In this document: piece after piece, positions 13,059 through 21,224 of the stretch
How the letters are laid out: each line of letters opens with the position of its first letter
Position numbering within the stretch: position 1 is the stretch's first letter
Source of the DNA: CAMAUF01 sp046152925
GTDB taxonomy: Bacteria; Chloroflexota; Dehalococcoidia; Tepidiformales; Tepidiformaceae
DNA length: 22,554 nt
Assembly: GCA_046152925.1 (NCBI GenBank)
Contig: JBJXFX010000117.1
Span: 1 to 22,554, forward strand
Direction of reading: 5' to 3'
Notes under the pieces: model-generated
The model's database searches: none
What the model was told of the DNA's origin: nothing
The model's input: the letters and a program-made list of their open reading frames with translations, nothing else
Translations under genes and position numbers: made by a program

Positions 13059-14690
13059 ATGGCGAACGAACCCAGAGAAGTAGACGCGGTGGTGATCGGC
13101 GCCGGCTTTGCCGGGCTCTACATGAACCAGCGGCTGCGGGACATCCTCGGGATGTCGGTGCAGGTGTTTGAGGCCGGCGACAACGTCGGCGGCACCTGGT
13201 ATTGGAACCGCTACCCTGGGGCGCGCTGCGACTCAGAGTCATACATCTACTGCTTCAGCTTCGACAAGCAACTGATGCAGGATTGGGAATGGAGCGGGAA
13301 GTATCCCGAGCAGCCGGAGATCCTTCGCTACCTCAACCACGTCGCTGACCGGTTCGACTCGCGGCGGAACATCGAGTTCAACACCCGTGTCACGAAGGCA
13401 CACTACGACGACCGGTCGCAACGCTGGAGCGTCGAGACCGACAAGGGCGACCGCCTGTCCGCCCAGTTCCTGATCACGGGCATCGGCTGTCTTTCGACGG
13501 GCCAGATCCCAAACATCAAGGGGCGGGAGAGCTTCGCCGGGGCGTCGTATCACACCGGTTCCTGGCCGCATGAGGGCGTCGACTTCAGCGGCAAACGCGT
13601 GGGCATCATCGGGACGGGGTCGAGCGCCGTGCAGTCTATCCCCGTGATCGCGAAGACGGCGGAGCACCTGTACGTCTTCCAGCGGACGCCGCAGTACACG
13701 ATCCCGGCGCGCCACGAAAACGTCGACAAGGCGTTCCTCGACCAGGTGAAGCAGAACTACGAGGAGATCTACGACAAGGCGCGCTGGTCTGCGGGCGGCT
13801 TCCCGGTCGAGCCGATCGAGCGCTCCGCGCTGGACGTGAGCGACGAGGAGCGGCGCGCGATCTACGAAAAGGGCTGGGAGCAGGGCGGCTTCCAGTTCTT
13901 CTATGGCTCCTTCCACGACATCGCGGTGGACCGTCGTGCGAACGACACCGCCTCGGAGTTCATCCGCTCGAAGATCCGCGAGATCGTGGACGACCCGGAG
14001 ACGGCCGAGAAGCTTGTCCCCGTCGACCATCCGTTTTCATCGAAGCGTGCGCTGATCGACACGAACTACTTCGAGACGTACAACCGCGACAACGTGACGC
14101 TGGTCGACATCCGCCACGCGCCGATCGAGGAGATCAACGCACAGGGCATCCGCACCGAGGACGGCCAGTTTGACCTGGACATCATCGTCTTCGCCACGGG
14201 TTTCGACGCCATGACGGGTTCGTTTAACCGGATCGACATCCGTGGCCGAGGCGGCCTCCCGCTCAAAGAGAAGTGGGCGGAGGGGCCAAAGACGTACCTC
14301 GGTCTCCAGAGCGCCGGGTTCCCGAACCTCTTCATGATCACGGGGCCGCAGAGCCCGTCGGTGCTCAGCAACATGCCCGTCTCGATCGAGCAGCACGTCG
14401 AGTTTATCTCGGATGCGATCGAGTACTTGCACGAGCGCGGCGTGGACACGATGGAGGCAGACGCCCAGGCCGAAAGCGAGTGGGTCGCCCACACGAACGA
14501 CGTGGCGTCGTCGACGCTCTACATGCTCGCGGACTCGTGGTACCTCGGCGCGAACATCCCCGGCAAGCCGCGCGTCTTCATGCCCTATGTCGGCGGGGTG
14601 GGAGTCTATCGTCAGAAGTGCATTGACATCAAGGCGGCTGGCTACGAGGGCTTCATCCTCGGGACTCCCGTCGCCGCCGGGGCGCACTGA
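13059..14690 (+). CDS. Type I Baeyer-Villiger monooxygenase (cyclohexanone/phenylacetone monooxygenase-like)
   Basis: The 543-residue protein has FAD-binding GAGFAG (14-19), GGTWYWNRYPGARCDSES (44-61), the type I BVMO fingerprint FxGxxxHxxxWP as FAGASYHTGSWP (159-170), a second dinucleotide site GTGSSA (185-190) for NADPH, and ATGFD near the C-terminal third. The length fits cyclohexanone or phenylacetone monooxygenase. The reaction is O2- and NADPH-dependent conversion of a ketone to an ester or lactone. AGGAGAG lies 7 nt before ATG 13059. It is co-directional with the esterase and followed by a promoter for the next unit. Substrate range cannot be told from sequence alone. Confidence 0.95.
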   Translation: MANEPREVDAVVIGAGFAGLYMNQRLRDILGMSVQVFEAGDNVGGTWYWNRYPGARCDSESYIYCFSFDKQLMQDWEWSGKYPEQPEILRYLNHVADRFDSRRNIEFNTRVTKAHYDDRSQRWSVETDKGDRLSAQFLITGIGCLSTGQIPNIKGRESFAGASYHTGSWPHEGVDFSGKRVGIIGTGSSAVQSIPVIAKTAEHLYVFQRTPQYTIPARHENVDKAFLDQVKQNYEEIYDKARWSAGGFPVEPIERSALDVSDEERRAIYEKGWEQGGFQFFYGSFHDIAVDRRANDTASEFIRSKIREIVDDPETAEKLVPVDHPFSSKRALIDTNYFETYNRDNVTLVDIRHAPIEEINAQGIRTEDGQFDLDIIVFATGFDAMTGSFNRIDIRGRGGLPLKEKWAEGPKTYLGLQSAGFPNLFMITGPQSPSVLSNMPVSIEQHVEFISDAIEYLHERGVDTMEADAQAESEWVAHTNDVASSTLYMLADSWYLGANIPGKPRVFMPYVGGVGVYRQKCIDIKAAGYEGFILGTPVAAGAH

Positions 14691-14736
14691 ACGGCGCTTT
14701 CTGGGAAGTCCGCCGCCTGACGCGCGTGGACGCCGA

Positions 14737-14766
14737 TTGACTGGACAGGTGGCCAGTCTCCAGAAT
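14737..14766 (+). promoter_or_regulatory. Promoter with overlapping palindromic operator for the 14809-18105 operon
   Basis: TTGACT (14737-14742), an 18-nt spacer and CAGAAT (14761-14766) form a candidate promoter. The spacer is filled by an exact inverted repeat, GACTGG, 8 nt, CCAGTC (14739-14758). Its core 14742-14757 matches 295-310 near the Rieske promoter at 15 of 16 positions. Repression by a common regulator is inferred. Confidence 0.5.
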
Positions 14767-14808
14767 ACAGCGCCGGGCGAGACGGGGTCCGCCCAGGGGA
14801 GGATTTGG

Positions 14809-15240
14809 ATGTCTGCCGAACAGCTTGCTGACCGCCTTGCGGTCCAAGACGTGATGATCAAGTACGCAACGTCGTGCGACCGCCGGGACATGGCCGAGTA
14901 CGGGTCGTGCTTCACTGAAGATGCGCTCATTACCGGGTTTGGCGGCACCGGCGGCGACATCAAGGGTCGTCAGGCGTGGTGTGACTACGTCGCCAAGGCG
15001 CTGACGCGCTTTTCGGGCACGCAGCACTTCATCGGCAACCAGCGCGTCTGGCTCAGCGGCGCGACGGCGAAGCTCACGAGTTCCGTCCAGGCCACGCACT
15101 TCCTCGCCGACCGCCCAGGGACGACGCTGACGCTGTTCGCGACCTACCACGACGACCTGATCAAGCGCGATGGCGTCTGGGAGATCACCAACCACCGGCT
15201 TGAGCCCATCTCCACGCAAATCGTGGTCGCCGATTCCTAG
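14809..15240 (+). CDS. NTF2/SnoaL-like fold protein
   Basis: The 143-residue protein opens with the NTF2-like helix and strand pattern LADRLAVQDVMIKYATSCDR, RDMAEYGSCFTEDALITGF, and continues with QHFIGNQRVWLSG, THFLADRPG and GVWEITNHRLEPISTQIV. The superfamily includes polyketide cyclases, scytalone dehydratase, ketosteroid isomerase and the small subunits of ring-hydroxylating dioxygenases. No catalytic set specific to one of these can be assigned, so only the fold is called. ATG 14809 has GGAGG 6 nt upstream; the open frame extends further upstream but that part overlaps the BVMO gene and carries no domain. It is the first gene of a five-gene operon, 17 bp before the VOC gene. Confidence 0.85.
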   Translation: MSAEQLADRLAVQDVMIKYATSCDRRDMAEYGSCFTEDALITGFGGTGGDIKGRQAWCDYVAKALTRFSGTQHFIGNQRVWLSGATAKLTSSVQATHFLADRPGTTLTLFATYHDDLIKRDGVWEITNHRLEPISTQIVVADS

Positions 15241-15257
15241 GCGCTGAGGAGCTACGC

Positions 15258-15713
15258 ATGATCGAATACGAAGGCCTGTTCCACATCGGCATCATTGTGC
15301 CCGACATGAGCCGCGGCATGAGCGACATCGCGCGCCGCTTCGGCTGTGAGTTCCCGGACCCGCGCCAGGCGAACGTGACCGTGCGCTATCGCGGCACGGA
15401 GAGCCAGGTGGCGGTGAAGTTCGCCTACTCGATCCAGGGGCCGCCCTACATCGAGCTGATCGAATCGGTCCCGGGCACCGTCTGGGAGGCGCCGTCCGGC
15501 TCGCGGATCCACCACCTCGGTGTGTTTTGCGACAACATCGAGGACGAGATCGCCAAGCTGCAAAAGGACGGGTTCCAGTATGAGGCGGCGAGCCTCGGCC
15601 CGGATGGCAGCATGCAGGGCGCCCAGTACATCAACAGCGAGACGCTCGTCCGCCTCGAGCTCATTCGCGGGGAGACGCGCGAAGGCTTCCTCAAGATGCT
15701 TTCTACCCGCTAG
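15258..15713 (+). CDS. VOC superfamily (glyoxalase/dioxygenase-fold) protein
   Basis: The 151-residue protein has the paired beta-alpha-beta-beta-beta modules of the vicinal-oxygen-chelate fold: FHIGIIVPDM with H9, YIELIES with E66, IHHLGVFCDN with H85/H86 and VRLELI with E134. These four positions fit the metal ligands expected for glyoxalase I, epimerase or methylmalonyl-CoA-epimerase-like members, so it is probably metal-binding and active. GAGGAG lies 6 nt before the ATG. It sits inside the operon between the NTF2-like and flavin monooxygenase genes, so it probably handles an intermediate of that pathway (inference). Which reaction (isomerisation, lyase, ring cleavage) is not decided by sequence. 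Confidence 0.88.
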   Translation: MIEYEGLFHIGIIVPDMSRGMSDIARRFGCEFPDPRQANVTVRYRGTESQVAVKFAYSIQGPPYIELIESVPGTVWEAPSGSRIHHLGVFCDNIEDEIAKLQKDGFQYEAASLGPDGSMQGAQYINSETLVRLELIRGETREGFLKMLSTR

Positions 15714-15739
15714 CCCTGCCCATCCCACGGAGTTGAGCC

Positions 15740-16984
15740 ATGGTCCGAGCTGAGATCCTGGAGCGCAGTAAGCAGCTCCAGAAGACTTCGCCTGTCCAAC
15801 GCGTCCGCGAACTTCGCGAACCGTTCCTGAAGGCTGCCGATGAAGGGCAGCAGATCCGCCGCTTGCCCGACTGGGCCTCGACGATCATGGCCGATGCGGG
15901 GCTGTACCGATTTGCCCTGCCATTCGAGCTCGGCGGCGAAAACCTTGAGCCCGTCGAGCAGATCAAGGTCATCGAAGCCGCATCCGCGATCGATGGTTCG
16001 ATCGGCTGGTGCGTCCAGATCAACTCCGAGATCAACAGCCTCGTCACGCGCTCGCTCGACCCGAAAGTGGCCGACGAGCTCTACGACGATTGGCCGATCG
16101 TGATTTGCTGCGCTGCCGCGCCAGGCCCGGGCTCGTTTTACAACCCGCGGAAGGTTGAAGGCGGCTGGGTGATTTCTCACCGCGCCTGCTTTGGGAGCGG
16201 GAGCCACAACGCCACTTGGACCTGGGTGACGCCGCCAAATGACCGCTCCAAGGAGATGGCCGCAGCCGGCTTCCAGCCGGGCCCCGGCGACGTGATGAAC
16301 TTCCTCGTCCCCAAGGGCGAGTTCGAGATTCTCGACACCTGGGACACGGCGGGCATGCGCGGCACCGGCAGCCACGACATCCAGACCAACGATGTCTTCG
16401 TCCCGGACAGGCTCGCGAGCACCTACGCTGCAGCGCTTCCGCCCTACAACAACTCTACGTACCGCAACGCCACGCAGGTCGACTACAACAAGGCCGCCGT
16501 GGCGATCGGTGTCGCGCGTGGCGCCCTCGACGCCTTCTATGACCTGGCGACGAAGAAGGCCCCGTGGCAGTCGGGGGGCACGCTCCTGAAGGACATCCCC
16601 GAGATCCAATACAAGATCGGCGAGCTTGAGTCGGCGCTTCAATCGGCTCGAGCATGGATGTTCGAGACGCAGCTGGAGCTGGCGGCGGACCTTGGCCCGC
16701 TCCCGCCCCAAGGCAACGCCCTGCCGACGTGGGACGTGCTCAAGCGAGCCCGGCTCGCGACTGTGCACGCCGCGCAGACGGCCCGCCTGGTCACCGACCA
16801 CGTCCACAACCTGGCGGGGACGACATCGAGCCGGATGGACAGCCCGCTGGAGCGCAAGCTCCGCGACGCGCACCAGGCGGCGGCCCACGGGCTCATCACC
16901 TACCGCCATTACCGCAACATCGGCATGACGTTCATGGGCGTGGAAGCGCCGATGAGCGCCCGCCGCGGCGCACGGCCCGAATAA
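15740..16984 (+). CDS. Acyl-CoA-dehydrogenase-fold flavin-dependent monooxygenase (HsaA/DszC-like, group D)
   Basis: The 414-residue protein has the acyl-CoA dehydrogenase fold without the usual catalytic Glu region. The middle domain reads GSIGWCVQINSEIN (86-99), WVISHRACFGSGSHNATW (143-160) and DTWDTAGMRGTGSHD (199-213); the last motif is characteristic of HsaA, DszC and related two-component monooxygenases. Such enzymes take reduced flavin from a partner reductase and hydroxylate phenols or oxidise heteroatoms. It is 26 bp after the VOC gene and 25 bp before two split-barrel flavoprotein genes. A close paralogue begins at 22415, identical at about 24 of the first 46 residues. The steroid A-ring hydroxylase role of HsaA should not be assumed here. 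Confidence 0.88.
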   Translation: MVRAEILERSKQLQKTSPVQRVRELREPFLKAADEGQQIRRLPDWASTIMADAGLYRFALPFELGGENLEPVEQIKVIEAASAIDGSIGWCVQINSEINSLVTRSLDPKVADELYDDWPIVICCAAAPGPGSFYNPRKVEGGWVISHRACFGSGSHNATWTWVTPPNDRSKEMAAAGFQPGPGDVMNFLVPKGEFEILDTWDTAGMRGTGSHDIQTNDVFVPDRLASTYAAALPPYNNSTYRNATQVDYNKAAVAIGVARGALDAFYDLATKKAPWQSGGTLLKDIPEIQYKIGELESALQSARAWMFETQLELAADLGPLPPQGNALPTWDVLKRARLATVHAAQTARLVTDHVHNLAGTTSSRMDSPLERKLRDAHQAAAHGLITYRHYRNIGMTFMGVEAPMSARRGARPE

Positions 16985-17009
16985 GCCCAGGCTTGGGAAA
17001 GGGAACGAT

Positions 17010-17564
17010 ATGACCTCAGCAGCGCCGGGTCGCCCGGTGGAGGCCACCGACGAAGAGGTCGCGCACTGGGTGCAGCAGAAGCGCGAGCGCGTCGCACGGG
17101 GCGAGAAAGTCTTCACGGTCGAGGACCTCAAGAATTACCAACTTGATGAGGACGAGACCTGGGAGTTGATCACGCTCGGGAACGGCTGCTCCCTCACCTG
17201 GGTCGCCGAGGATGGCTCGCCGGGTGGCACCTATGTGAAGCACGCGGTGTTGGGCCGGGCAGCCTACCTGTTGCTCAACGACGGGGATGACGCGGTGCCC
17301 GCGCTGCAACGCGACCCGCGCGTCTCGGTGGTTTTCGACGGCGGCGACGGCGTCGGCGCGGTCACCGTCCGCGGGACGGTCTCGTTCTTGGATGACCAGC
17401 GGACGCTGATCAAGACCGTGCTGGCAGTGGCGCGGCGCGATGGACTTTCCGAGGACGCCGTGGCGGACCGTGTCCGGGCCGCTCAGCCGGGGTGGCCCCA
17501 TCTCGCCAAGCTCAACCCTGAGCACTTCGTCACATTCACCCACAAGAAGATCATCCGTGGATAA
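17010..17564 (+). CDS. Pyridoxamine-5'-phosphate-oxidase-like split-barrel flavoprotein (first of a pair)
   Basis: The 184-residue protein begins with a helical stretch (ATDEEVAHWVQQKRERVARG) and then shows the PNPOx-like barrel: GCSLTWVAEDGSPGGTYVKH, GRAAYLLLNDGD, AVPALQRDPRVSVVFDGG, GAVTVRGTVSFLDD. The fold binds FMN, F420 or haem in different members; F420-dependent reductases and flavin reductases share it. No residue set seen here decides between them. AAGGG lies upstream of ATG 17010. It follows the HsaA-like gene and its 3' end overlaps the second copy by 8 bp, so the two are translationally coupled and may form a heterodimer. A role as a reductant supplier for the monooxygenase is a hypothesis. 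Confidence 0.82.
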   Translation: MTSAAPGRPVEATDEEVAHWVQQKRERVARGEKVFTVEDLKNYQLDEDETWELITLGNGCSLTWVAEDGSPGGTYVKHAVLGRAAYLLLNDGDDAVPALQRDPRVSVVFDGGDGVGAVTVRGTVSFLDDQRTLIKTVLAVARRDGLSEDAVADRVRAAQPGWPHLAKLNPEHFVTFTHKKIIRG

Positions 17565-18105
17565 CGAGCAGCGCATCACGAGCGATGACCATCTGATCAA
17601 TGACGCTGAAGTCGACCGGTGGCTTGCTGAGAAGCAGGCCGCTGCGTCCGCCCGGCCGGCGCCCGCGATGCGCGTGAGCCGCGACCCCGACGACGCCTGG
17701 GCGATCATCAACGAGCCCCATTCCATCGTCCACGCCTACGGTGGCGCCGTCTGTTGGCCCACGAAGGACGGAAACGTCGCTTCCGCGTACGTAGGCTTTG
17801 CCATCCTCAACGGCGAAATCTGGACGACGACAACGAAGGGCCGCGGTAAGACCTACGCGATGATTCGCGACCCGCGGGCCGCCTTCATCATCGTTTCGGC
17901 GGACCGCCAACGTTCGACGACCGTTTACGGCCGCGTCGAGCTGAGCAACGACGATGAGGACGTCACCCGCTTCGCGATCGGCTTCTCTCGCTACCGCAGC
18001 GGCGGCTGGGCGCCCGTCAACCCGGGCATTTCATCGTTCGATAGCCCTGGCCGGTACGCCGTCCGTTTCGTCGCGGAGCGCTTCGTCACGCGGATCCTGA
18101 CGTAG
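17557..18105 (+). CDS. Pyridoxamine-5'-phosphate-oxidase-like split-barrel flavoprotein (second of a pair)
   Basis: The 182-residue protein repeats the plan of its neighbour: a helical N-terminus (INDAEVDRWLAEKQAAASAR), then GGAVCWPTKDGNVASAYVGF, NGEIWTTTTKGRGKTYAMIR, DPRAAFIIVSADRQRSTTVY and GRVELSNDDEDVTRFAIGFS. GTG 17557 is chosen because it gives an N-terminus parallel to the first copy and overlaps the previous stop by 8 bp; the open frame further upstream lies inside the other gene. The internal ATG encoding MRVSRD would delete the helix and is less likely. It is the last gene of the operon, followed by a strong terminator. Cofactor (FMN or F420) and substrate are unknown. Confidence 0.82.
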   Translation: MDNEQRITSDDHLINDAEVDRWLAEKQAAASARPAPAMRVSRDPDDAWAIINEPHSIVHAYGGAVCWPTKDGNVASAYVGFAILNGEIWTTTTKGRGKTYAMIRDPRAAFIIVSADRQRSTTVYGRVELSNDDEDVTRFAIGFSRYRSGGWAPVNPGISSFDSPGRYAVRFVAERFVTRILT

Positions 18106-18134
18106 CAGTCCGGTGCCTTCTGGCGCGCAACTGG

Positions 18135-18167
18135 GGCCCCCCGCGAATTGGGGGGCCGTTCTCTTGC
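18135..18167 (+). terminator. Rho-independent terminator of the 14809-18105 operon
   Basis: GGCCCCCC (18135-18142), loop GCGAATT, and GGGGGGCC (18150-18157) form a perfect 8-bp G+C stem, followed by the T-rich GTTCTCTTG. It starts 30 bp after the last stop and marks the operon end. Confidence 0.75.
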
Positions 18168-18193
18168 CCGCGGCATGGTGGCCCATCCGGCCG

Positions 18194-18222
18194 TGGCCAG
18201 CCACCCGAGCTCCGCGTATCGT
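18194..18222 (+). promoter_or_regulatory. Candidate promoter of the P450 gene
   Basis: TGGCCA (18194-18199), a 17-nt spacer and TATCGT (18217-18222) lie about 35 nt before ATG 18257. The -35 matches the consensus at 4 of 6 positions. GTGGCCAG here (18193-18200) also occurs in the two shared operator-like sites, though the rest of that motif is absent. Confidence 0.35.
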
Positions 18223-18256
18223 GACGGACAGCCCAAGAATGATGAGGAAACGTGGA

Positions 18257-19570
18257 ATGACCGCCATCTCTGAGAAGCCAGCTGCTGTTGAGGCGACCTG
18301 CCCCACAAGCCTGGCCGAAGTCGAGCTCTTCGCCCCCGGCGCCCAGGAACACTGGTTCGAGGCCTACAGGTTTCTCCATGCCGAGGCGCCGGTGCACCGG
18401 ATTCCTGGCGAAGGCGCCTTGCCCGGCACCGACGCGTTCATCCTCTCCAAGTACGACGACATCGCGGCTGTCGTGCGCGACCCGGAGCACTTCCCGGCGT
18501 TCAATGCGTGGCGGACGGTCGAAGAGGCGGCTTCGCTGGTTGCTGAGAAGGGCTTTGAGGCCCTCTACGACCGGTCCGACAGCCTCCGGCCCAATCTCGA
18601 AATGCACAAAAAGCAGCGCGTCGAGCTGACGGGCCCTTGGGTAGGCCCGGAAGGGGCGCGCCGGAACACGGCGATGATCACGGCGGCCGCGAACGACTTG
18701 ATCGACGGGTGGATCGACAAGGGAGAGGTGGAGTTCGTCGCCAACTTCGCGGCGCCGTTGCCCCAGAGGGTCATCACCACGGTGATTGGGTTCCCGCTTG
18801 AAGACATGGAGATAACGCGGCACTGGGCCGACATGCAGGTCCAACGCTTCGTCTATGGCCACACCCACAAGAACCTGCTGAGCCGCGAGGAGGAGGCCGC
18901 CAACGCCAAGGAGCTCGCCAACTTCCGCGATTACACCCTCCGGCAGGTCGCGCACAAGCGCGCAGAACCGGGAGACGACCTCATCTCGTTCCTGACGCAG
19001 GTGTCCTACAACGGGAGAAAGCTGACCGACGACGAGGTCGCCGGGATTGCGTTCCAGATGCACATCGGCGGCCACGACACGACGCGCTATGTCCTCGTGG
19101 CGGAAGCGATGCTCCTTGCCCAGCATCCGGAGCTCGTCGAGGAACTCCGGGCCGACCGCTCGAAAGTCCGCTTCTTCGTCGAGGAGGCGCTCAGGCTCTA
19201 TGCCCCGACGCAGGGGCTCTCGACCCGGCTTGTGAAAGAGGACACGGTCATCCGTGGGGTCGCCATCCCCCGCGGGTCGATCCTCCATTTGCGTTATGGG
19301 GCCGCGAACCGCGACCCCGACCTCTGCCCCAACCCTGCGGCGGTCGACCTCGGGCGCCGGAATCCGGGCAAGCACCTGACGTTCTCGATGGGCCCGCGGG
19401 TGTGCCCCGGTGCGGGCCTCTCGCGTCTGGAGCAGAACATCGCGGTCAACGTGCTCCTCGACCGGCTTGACGACCTCCGGCTCGCGCCTGGCAAGAACGA
19501 CTTCAAGCACCAACCTGGCATCATGCTCGGCCAGAACGAGCTCCACCTCACCTTCAAGCAGCGCGCGTAA
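18257..19570 (+). CDS. Cytochrome P450
   Basis: The 437-residue soluble bacterial P450 has the I-helix oxygen-activation motif GGHDTT (271-276), ExxR at E310-R313 (EEALRLY) and the haem-binding FSMGPRVCPG with the axial C383. There is no membrane anchor. It would hydroxylate a hydrophobic substrate using two electrons from a ferredoxin; the adrenodoxin-like ferredoxin at 3964-4299 is a candidate donor (inference). ATG 18257 is chosen because GAGGA lies 8 nt upstream; the open frame further upstream contains the terminator of the previous operon and cannot be coding. It probably forms a single-gene unit with its own promoter and a hairpin after it. CYP family not assigned. Confidence 0.95.
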   Translation: MTAISEKPAAVEATCPTSLAEVELFAPGAQEHWFEAYRFLHAEAPVHRIPGEGALPGTDAFILSKYDDIAAVVRDPEHFPAFNAWRTVEEAASLVAEKGFEALYDRSDSLRPNLEMHKKQRVELTGPWVGPEGARRNTAMITAAANDLIDGWIDKGEVEFVANFAAPLPQRVITTVIGFPLEDMEITRHWADMQVQRFVYGHTHKNLLSREEEAANAKELANFRDYTLRQVAHKRAEPGDDLISFLTQVSYNGRKLTDDEVAGIAFQMHIGGHDTTRYVLVAEAMLLAQHPELVEELRADRSKVRFFVEEALRLYAPTQGLSTRLVKEDTVIRGVAIPRGSILHLRYGAANRDPDLCPNPAAVDLGRRNPGKHLTFSMGPRVCPGAGLSRLEQNIAVNVLLDRLDDLRLAPGKNDFKHQPGIMLGQNELHLTFKQRA

Positions 19571-19598
19571 GGCTGGGGCCTATCGGCGCAACGTGGGG

Positions 19599-19639
19599 GG
19601 GGGCCGAACGGCCCCCTGCGCCGGAACGACCGTTCCTTT
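19599..19639 (+). terminator. Two consecutive hairpins after the P450 gene
   Basis: GGGGGCC, loop GAAC, GGCCCCC (19599-19616) is a perfect 7-bp stem. It is followed by GGAAC, loop GACC, GTTCC (19623-19636) with a short T run after it. A nine-G run (19595-19603) begins the first stem. A terminator is likely, so the downstream monooxygenase probably has its own promoter, which I could not identify in 19640-19712. Confidence 0.5.
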
Positions 19640-19712
19640 GCCCTAGGCGGGGCCGATGACACCGTGACCCCACACTCTGCCGCGTTACCGCGCGGCGCAC
19701 TGGGAGGTCACG

Positions 19713-21224
19713 ATGGCAGCCACCGCGACTCAGACCAGACCGGCCGCTGGGCCGGCCCGGCCAGCTGAGCACGTCGATGTGCTCATTGTCGGCGCCGGGA
19801 TCTCGGGCGTGGGCGGCGCCTACCATCTCACCAAACAGCGGCCGGGAACGTCGTTCGTCGTCCTAGAGGCATACCCGACGTTCGGCGGCACCTGGTGGAT
19901 GCACAAGTACCCGGGGATCCGCTCGGATAGCGACCTCTATACGTTTGGCTATCGCTTCAAGCCGTGGGTGGGGCCGCCGATCGCGACGGCCGACGAGATC
20001 CGGAAGTACATGGGCGACGTCATCGAGGAGAACGGCCTCGCGAGGTACATTCGCTACAACCACAAGGTCCTTTCGGCGAAGTGGTCCAGCAACGAGAGCC
20101 TCTGGACGATCGATGCCACTGACACGTCGACCGGCGAGCAGCACCGGTTCACGGCCAATTTCCTCTGGATGTGCCAGGGTTACTACCGCCATTCGCAAGG
20201 CTACACACCTGAGTGGCCGGGCATGGAGACGTTCAAGGGCCTGATCGTCCACCCCCAGACGTGGCCGGAGGACCTCGACTACAAGGACAAGAACGTCGTC
20301 GTCATCGGTTCGGGGGCGACGGCGGCGACGGTCGTCCCGGCCATGGCCGCGGACACCAAGCACATCACCGTGCTCCAGCGCTCGCCGACCTATTTCATTC
20401 CCGGCCGGAACCAAAACGACCTCGCCGACCAGCTTCGCGAAATCGGGGTCCGCGACGATTGGATCCACGAGATCGTCCGGCTGCGGCTCCTCTACGACCA
20501 GGACCTCTTCACCAAGCGTTGCTACGAGCACCCGGAAGAGGTAAAGCGCGAGCTCCTGGCGGGCGTCCGCGCCTATCTCGGGCCCGATTACGACGTGGAG
20601 ACCCACTTCACGCCGAGCTATCGTCCGTGGCGGCAGCGGATAGCCTTCGTCCCAGACGGCGACATTTTCAAGGGCATCGCTTCGGGCAAGGCCTCGATGG
20701 TTACGGACGAGATCGACCGGTTCACGGCCGAGGGCATCCTTACGAAGTCCGGCGAGCTGCTCAAGGCCGACATCATCGTGACGGCCACGGGCTTCAACAT
20801 GTCGGTGCTCGGCGACATGGCCTTCGAAATCGACGGGGAGCCACTGGACTTCCACGACACGATCACTTACCGCGGGATGATGTTCACGGGCATCCCGAAC
20901 TTGCTCTGGGTTTTCGGGTACTTCCGCGCGAGTTGGACCCTCCGGGCCGACATGCTCGCTGACTTCGTCTGCCGGTTGCTGGCGCATATGGACGCCAACG
21001 GCGCGAAGCAGGTCCGGGTGCAGCTCCGGCCCGAAGACGCAGATATGCCACTGCTCGATTGGATCGACCCGGACAACTTCAACCCGGGTTACCTGATGCG
21101 GTCGATGCACCTCCTGCCGCGGCGGGGCGACAAGCGGGAGTGGCAACACACCCAAGACTACTGGCGCGAGAAAGAGGAGATCCCGGCGATCGACCTCGAC
21201 GGGCCGGAGTTCACCTACGCTTGA
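19713..21224 (+). CDS. EthA-like FAD/NADPH-dependent monooxygenase (Baeyer-Villiger type)
   Basis: The 503-residue protein has FAD-binding GAGISG (27-32), FGGTWWMHKYPGIRSDSDLYTFGY (57-80), the BVMO fingerprint as FKGLIVHPQTWP (174-185), a second nucleotide site GSGATA (199-204) and ATGFNMS in the C-terminal third. The SDSDLYTFGYRFKPW segment is typical of EthA-type enzymes and separates it from the cyclohexanone-type BVMO at 13059. It would oxidise ketones, or thioamides as EthA does. GGGAGG lies before ATG 19713. The 3' end overlaps the convergent acetyltransferase by 10 bp. It is co-directional with the P450, with about 140 bp and two hairpins between them. Confidence 0.93.
   Translation: MAATATQTRPAAGPARPAEHVDVLIVGAGISGVGGAYHLTKQRPGTSFVVLEAYPTFGGTWWMHKYPGIRSDSDLYTFGYRFKPWVGPPIATADEIRKYMGDVIEENGLARYIRYNHKVLSAKWSSNESLWTIDATDTSTGEQHRFTANFLWMCQGYYRHSQGYTPEWPGMETFKGLIVHPQTWPEDLDYKDKNVVVIGSGATAATVVPAMAADTKHITVLQRSPTYFIPGRNQNDLADQLREIGVRDDWIHEIVRLRLLYDQDLFTKRCYEHPEEVKRELLAGVRAYLGPDYDVETHFTPSYRPWRQRIAFVPDGDIFKGIASGKASMVTDEIDRFTAEGILTKSGELLKADIIVTATGFNMSVLGDMAFEIDGEPLDFHDTITYRGMMFTGIPNLLWVFGYFRASWTLRADMLADFVCRLLAHMDANGAKQVRVQLRPEDADMPLLDWIDPDNFNPGYLMRSMHLLPRRGDKREWQHTQDYWREKEEIPAIDLDGPEFTYA

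Noticed and set aside
18086..19546. 486-codon minus-strand open frame opposite the P450 gene
   Set aside because: Antisense shadow. It runs through the terminator hairpin and lacks any recognisable domain, while the plus strand has all P450 motifs.
19595..19603. Run of nine G as a phase-variation tract
   Set aside because: It lies in an intergenic terminator-like hairpin, not in a coding frame or at a useful promoter spacing.
21215..21224. Overlapping convergent stops of the EthA-like and GNAT genes as a possible assembly or frameshift error
   Set aside because: Both proteins end at normal family lengths; short tail-to-tail overlaps are common in compact genomes.
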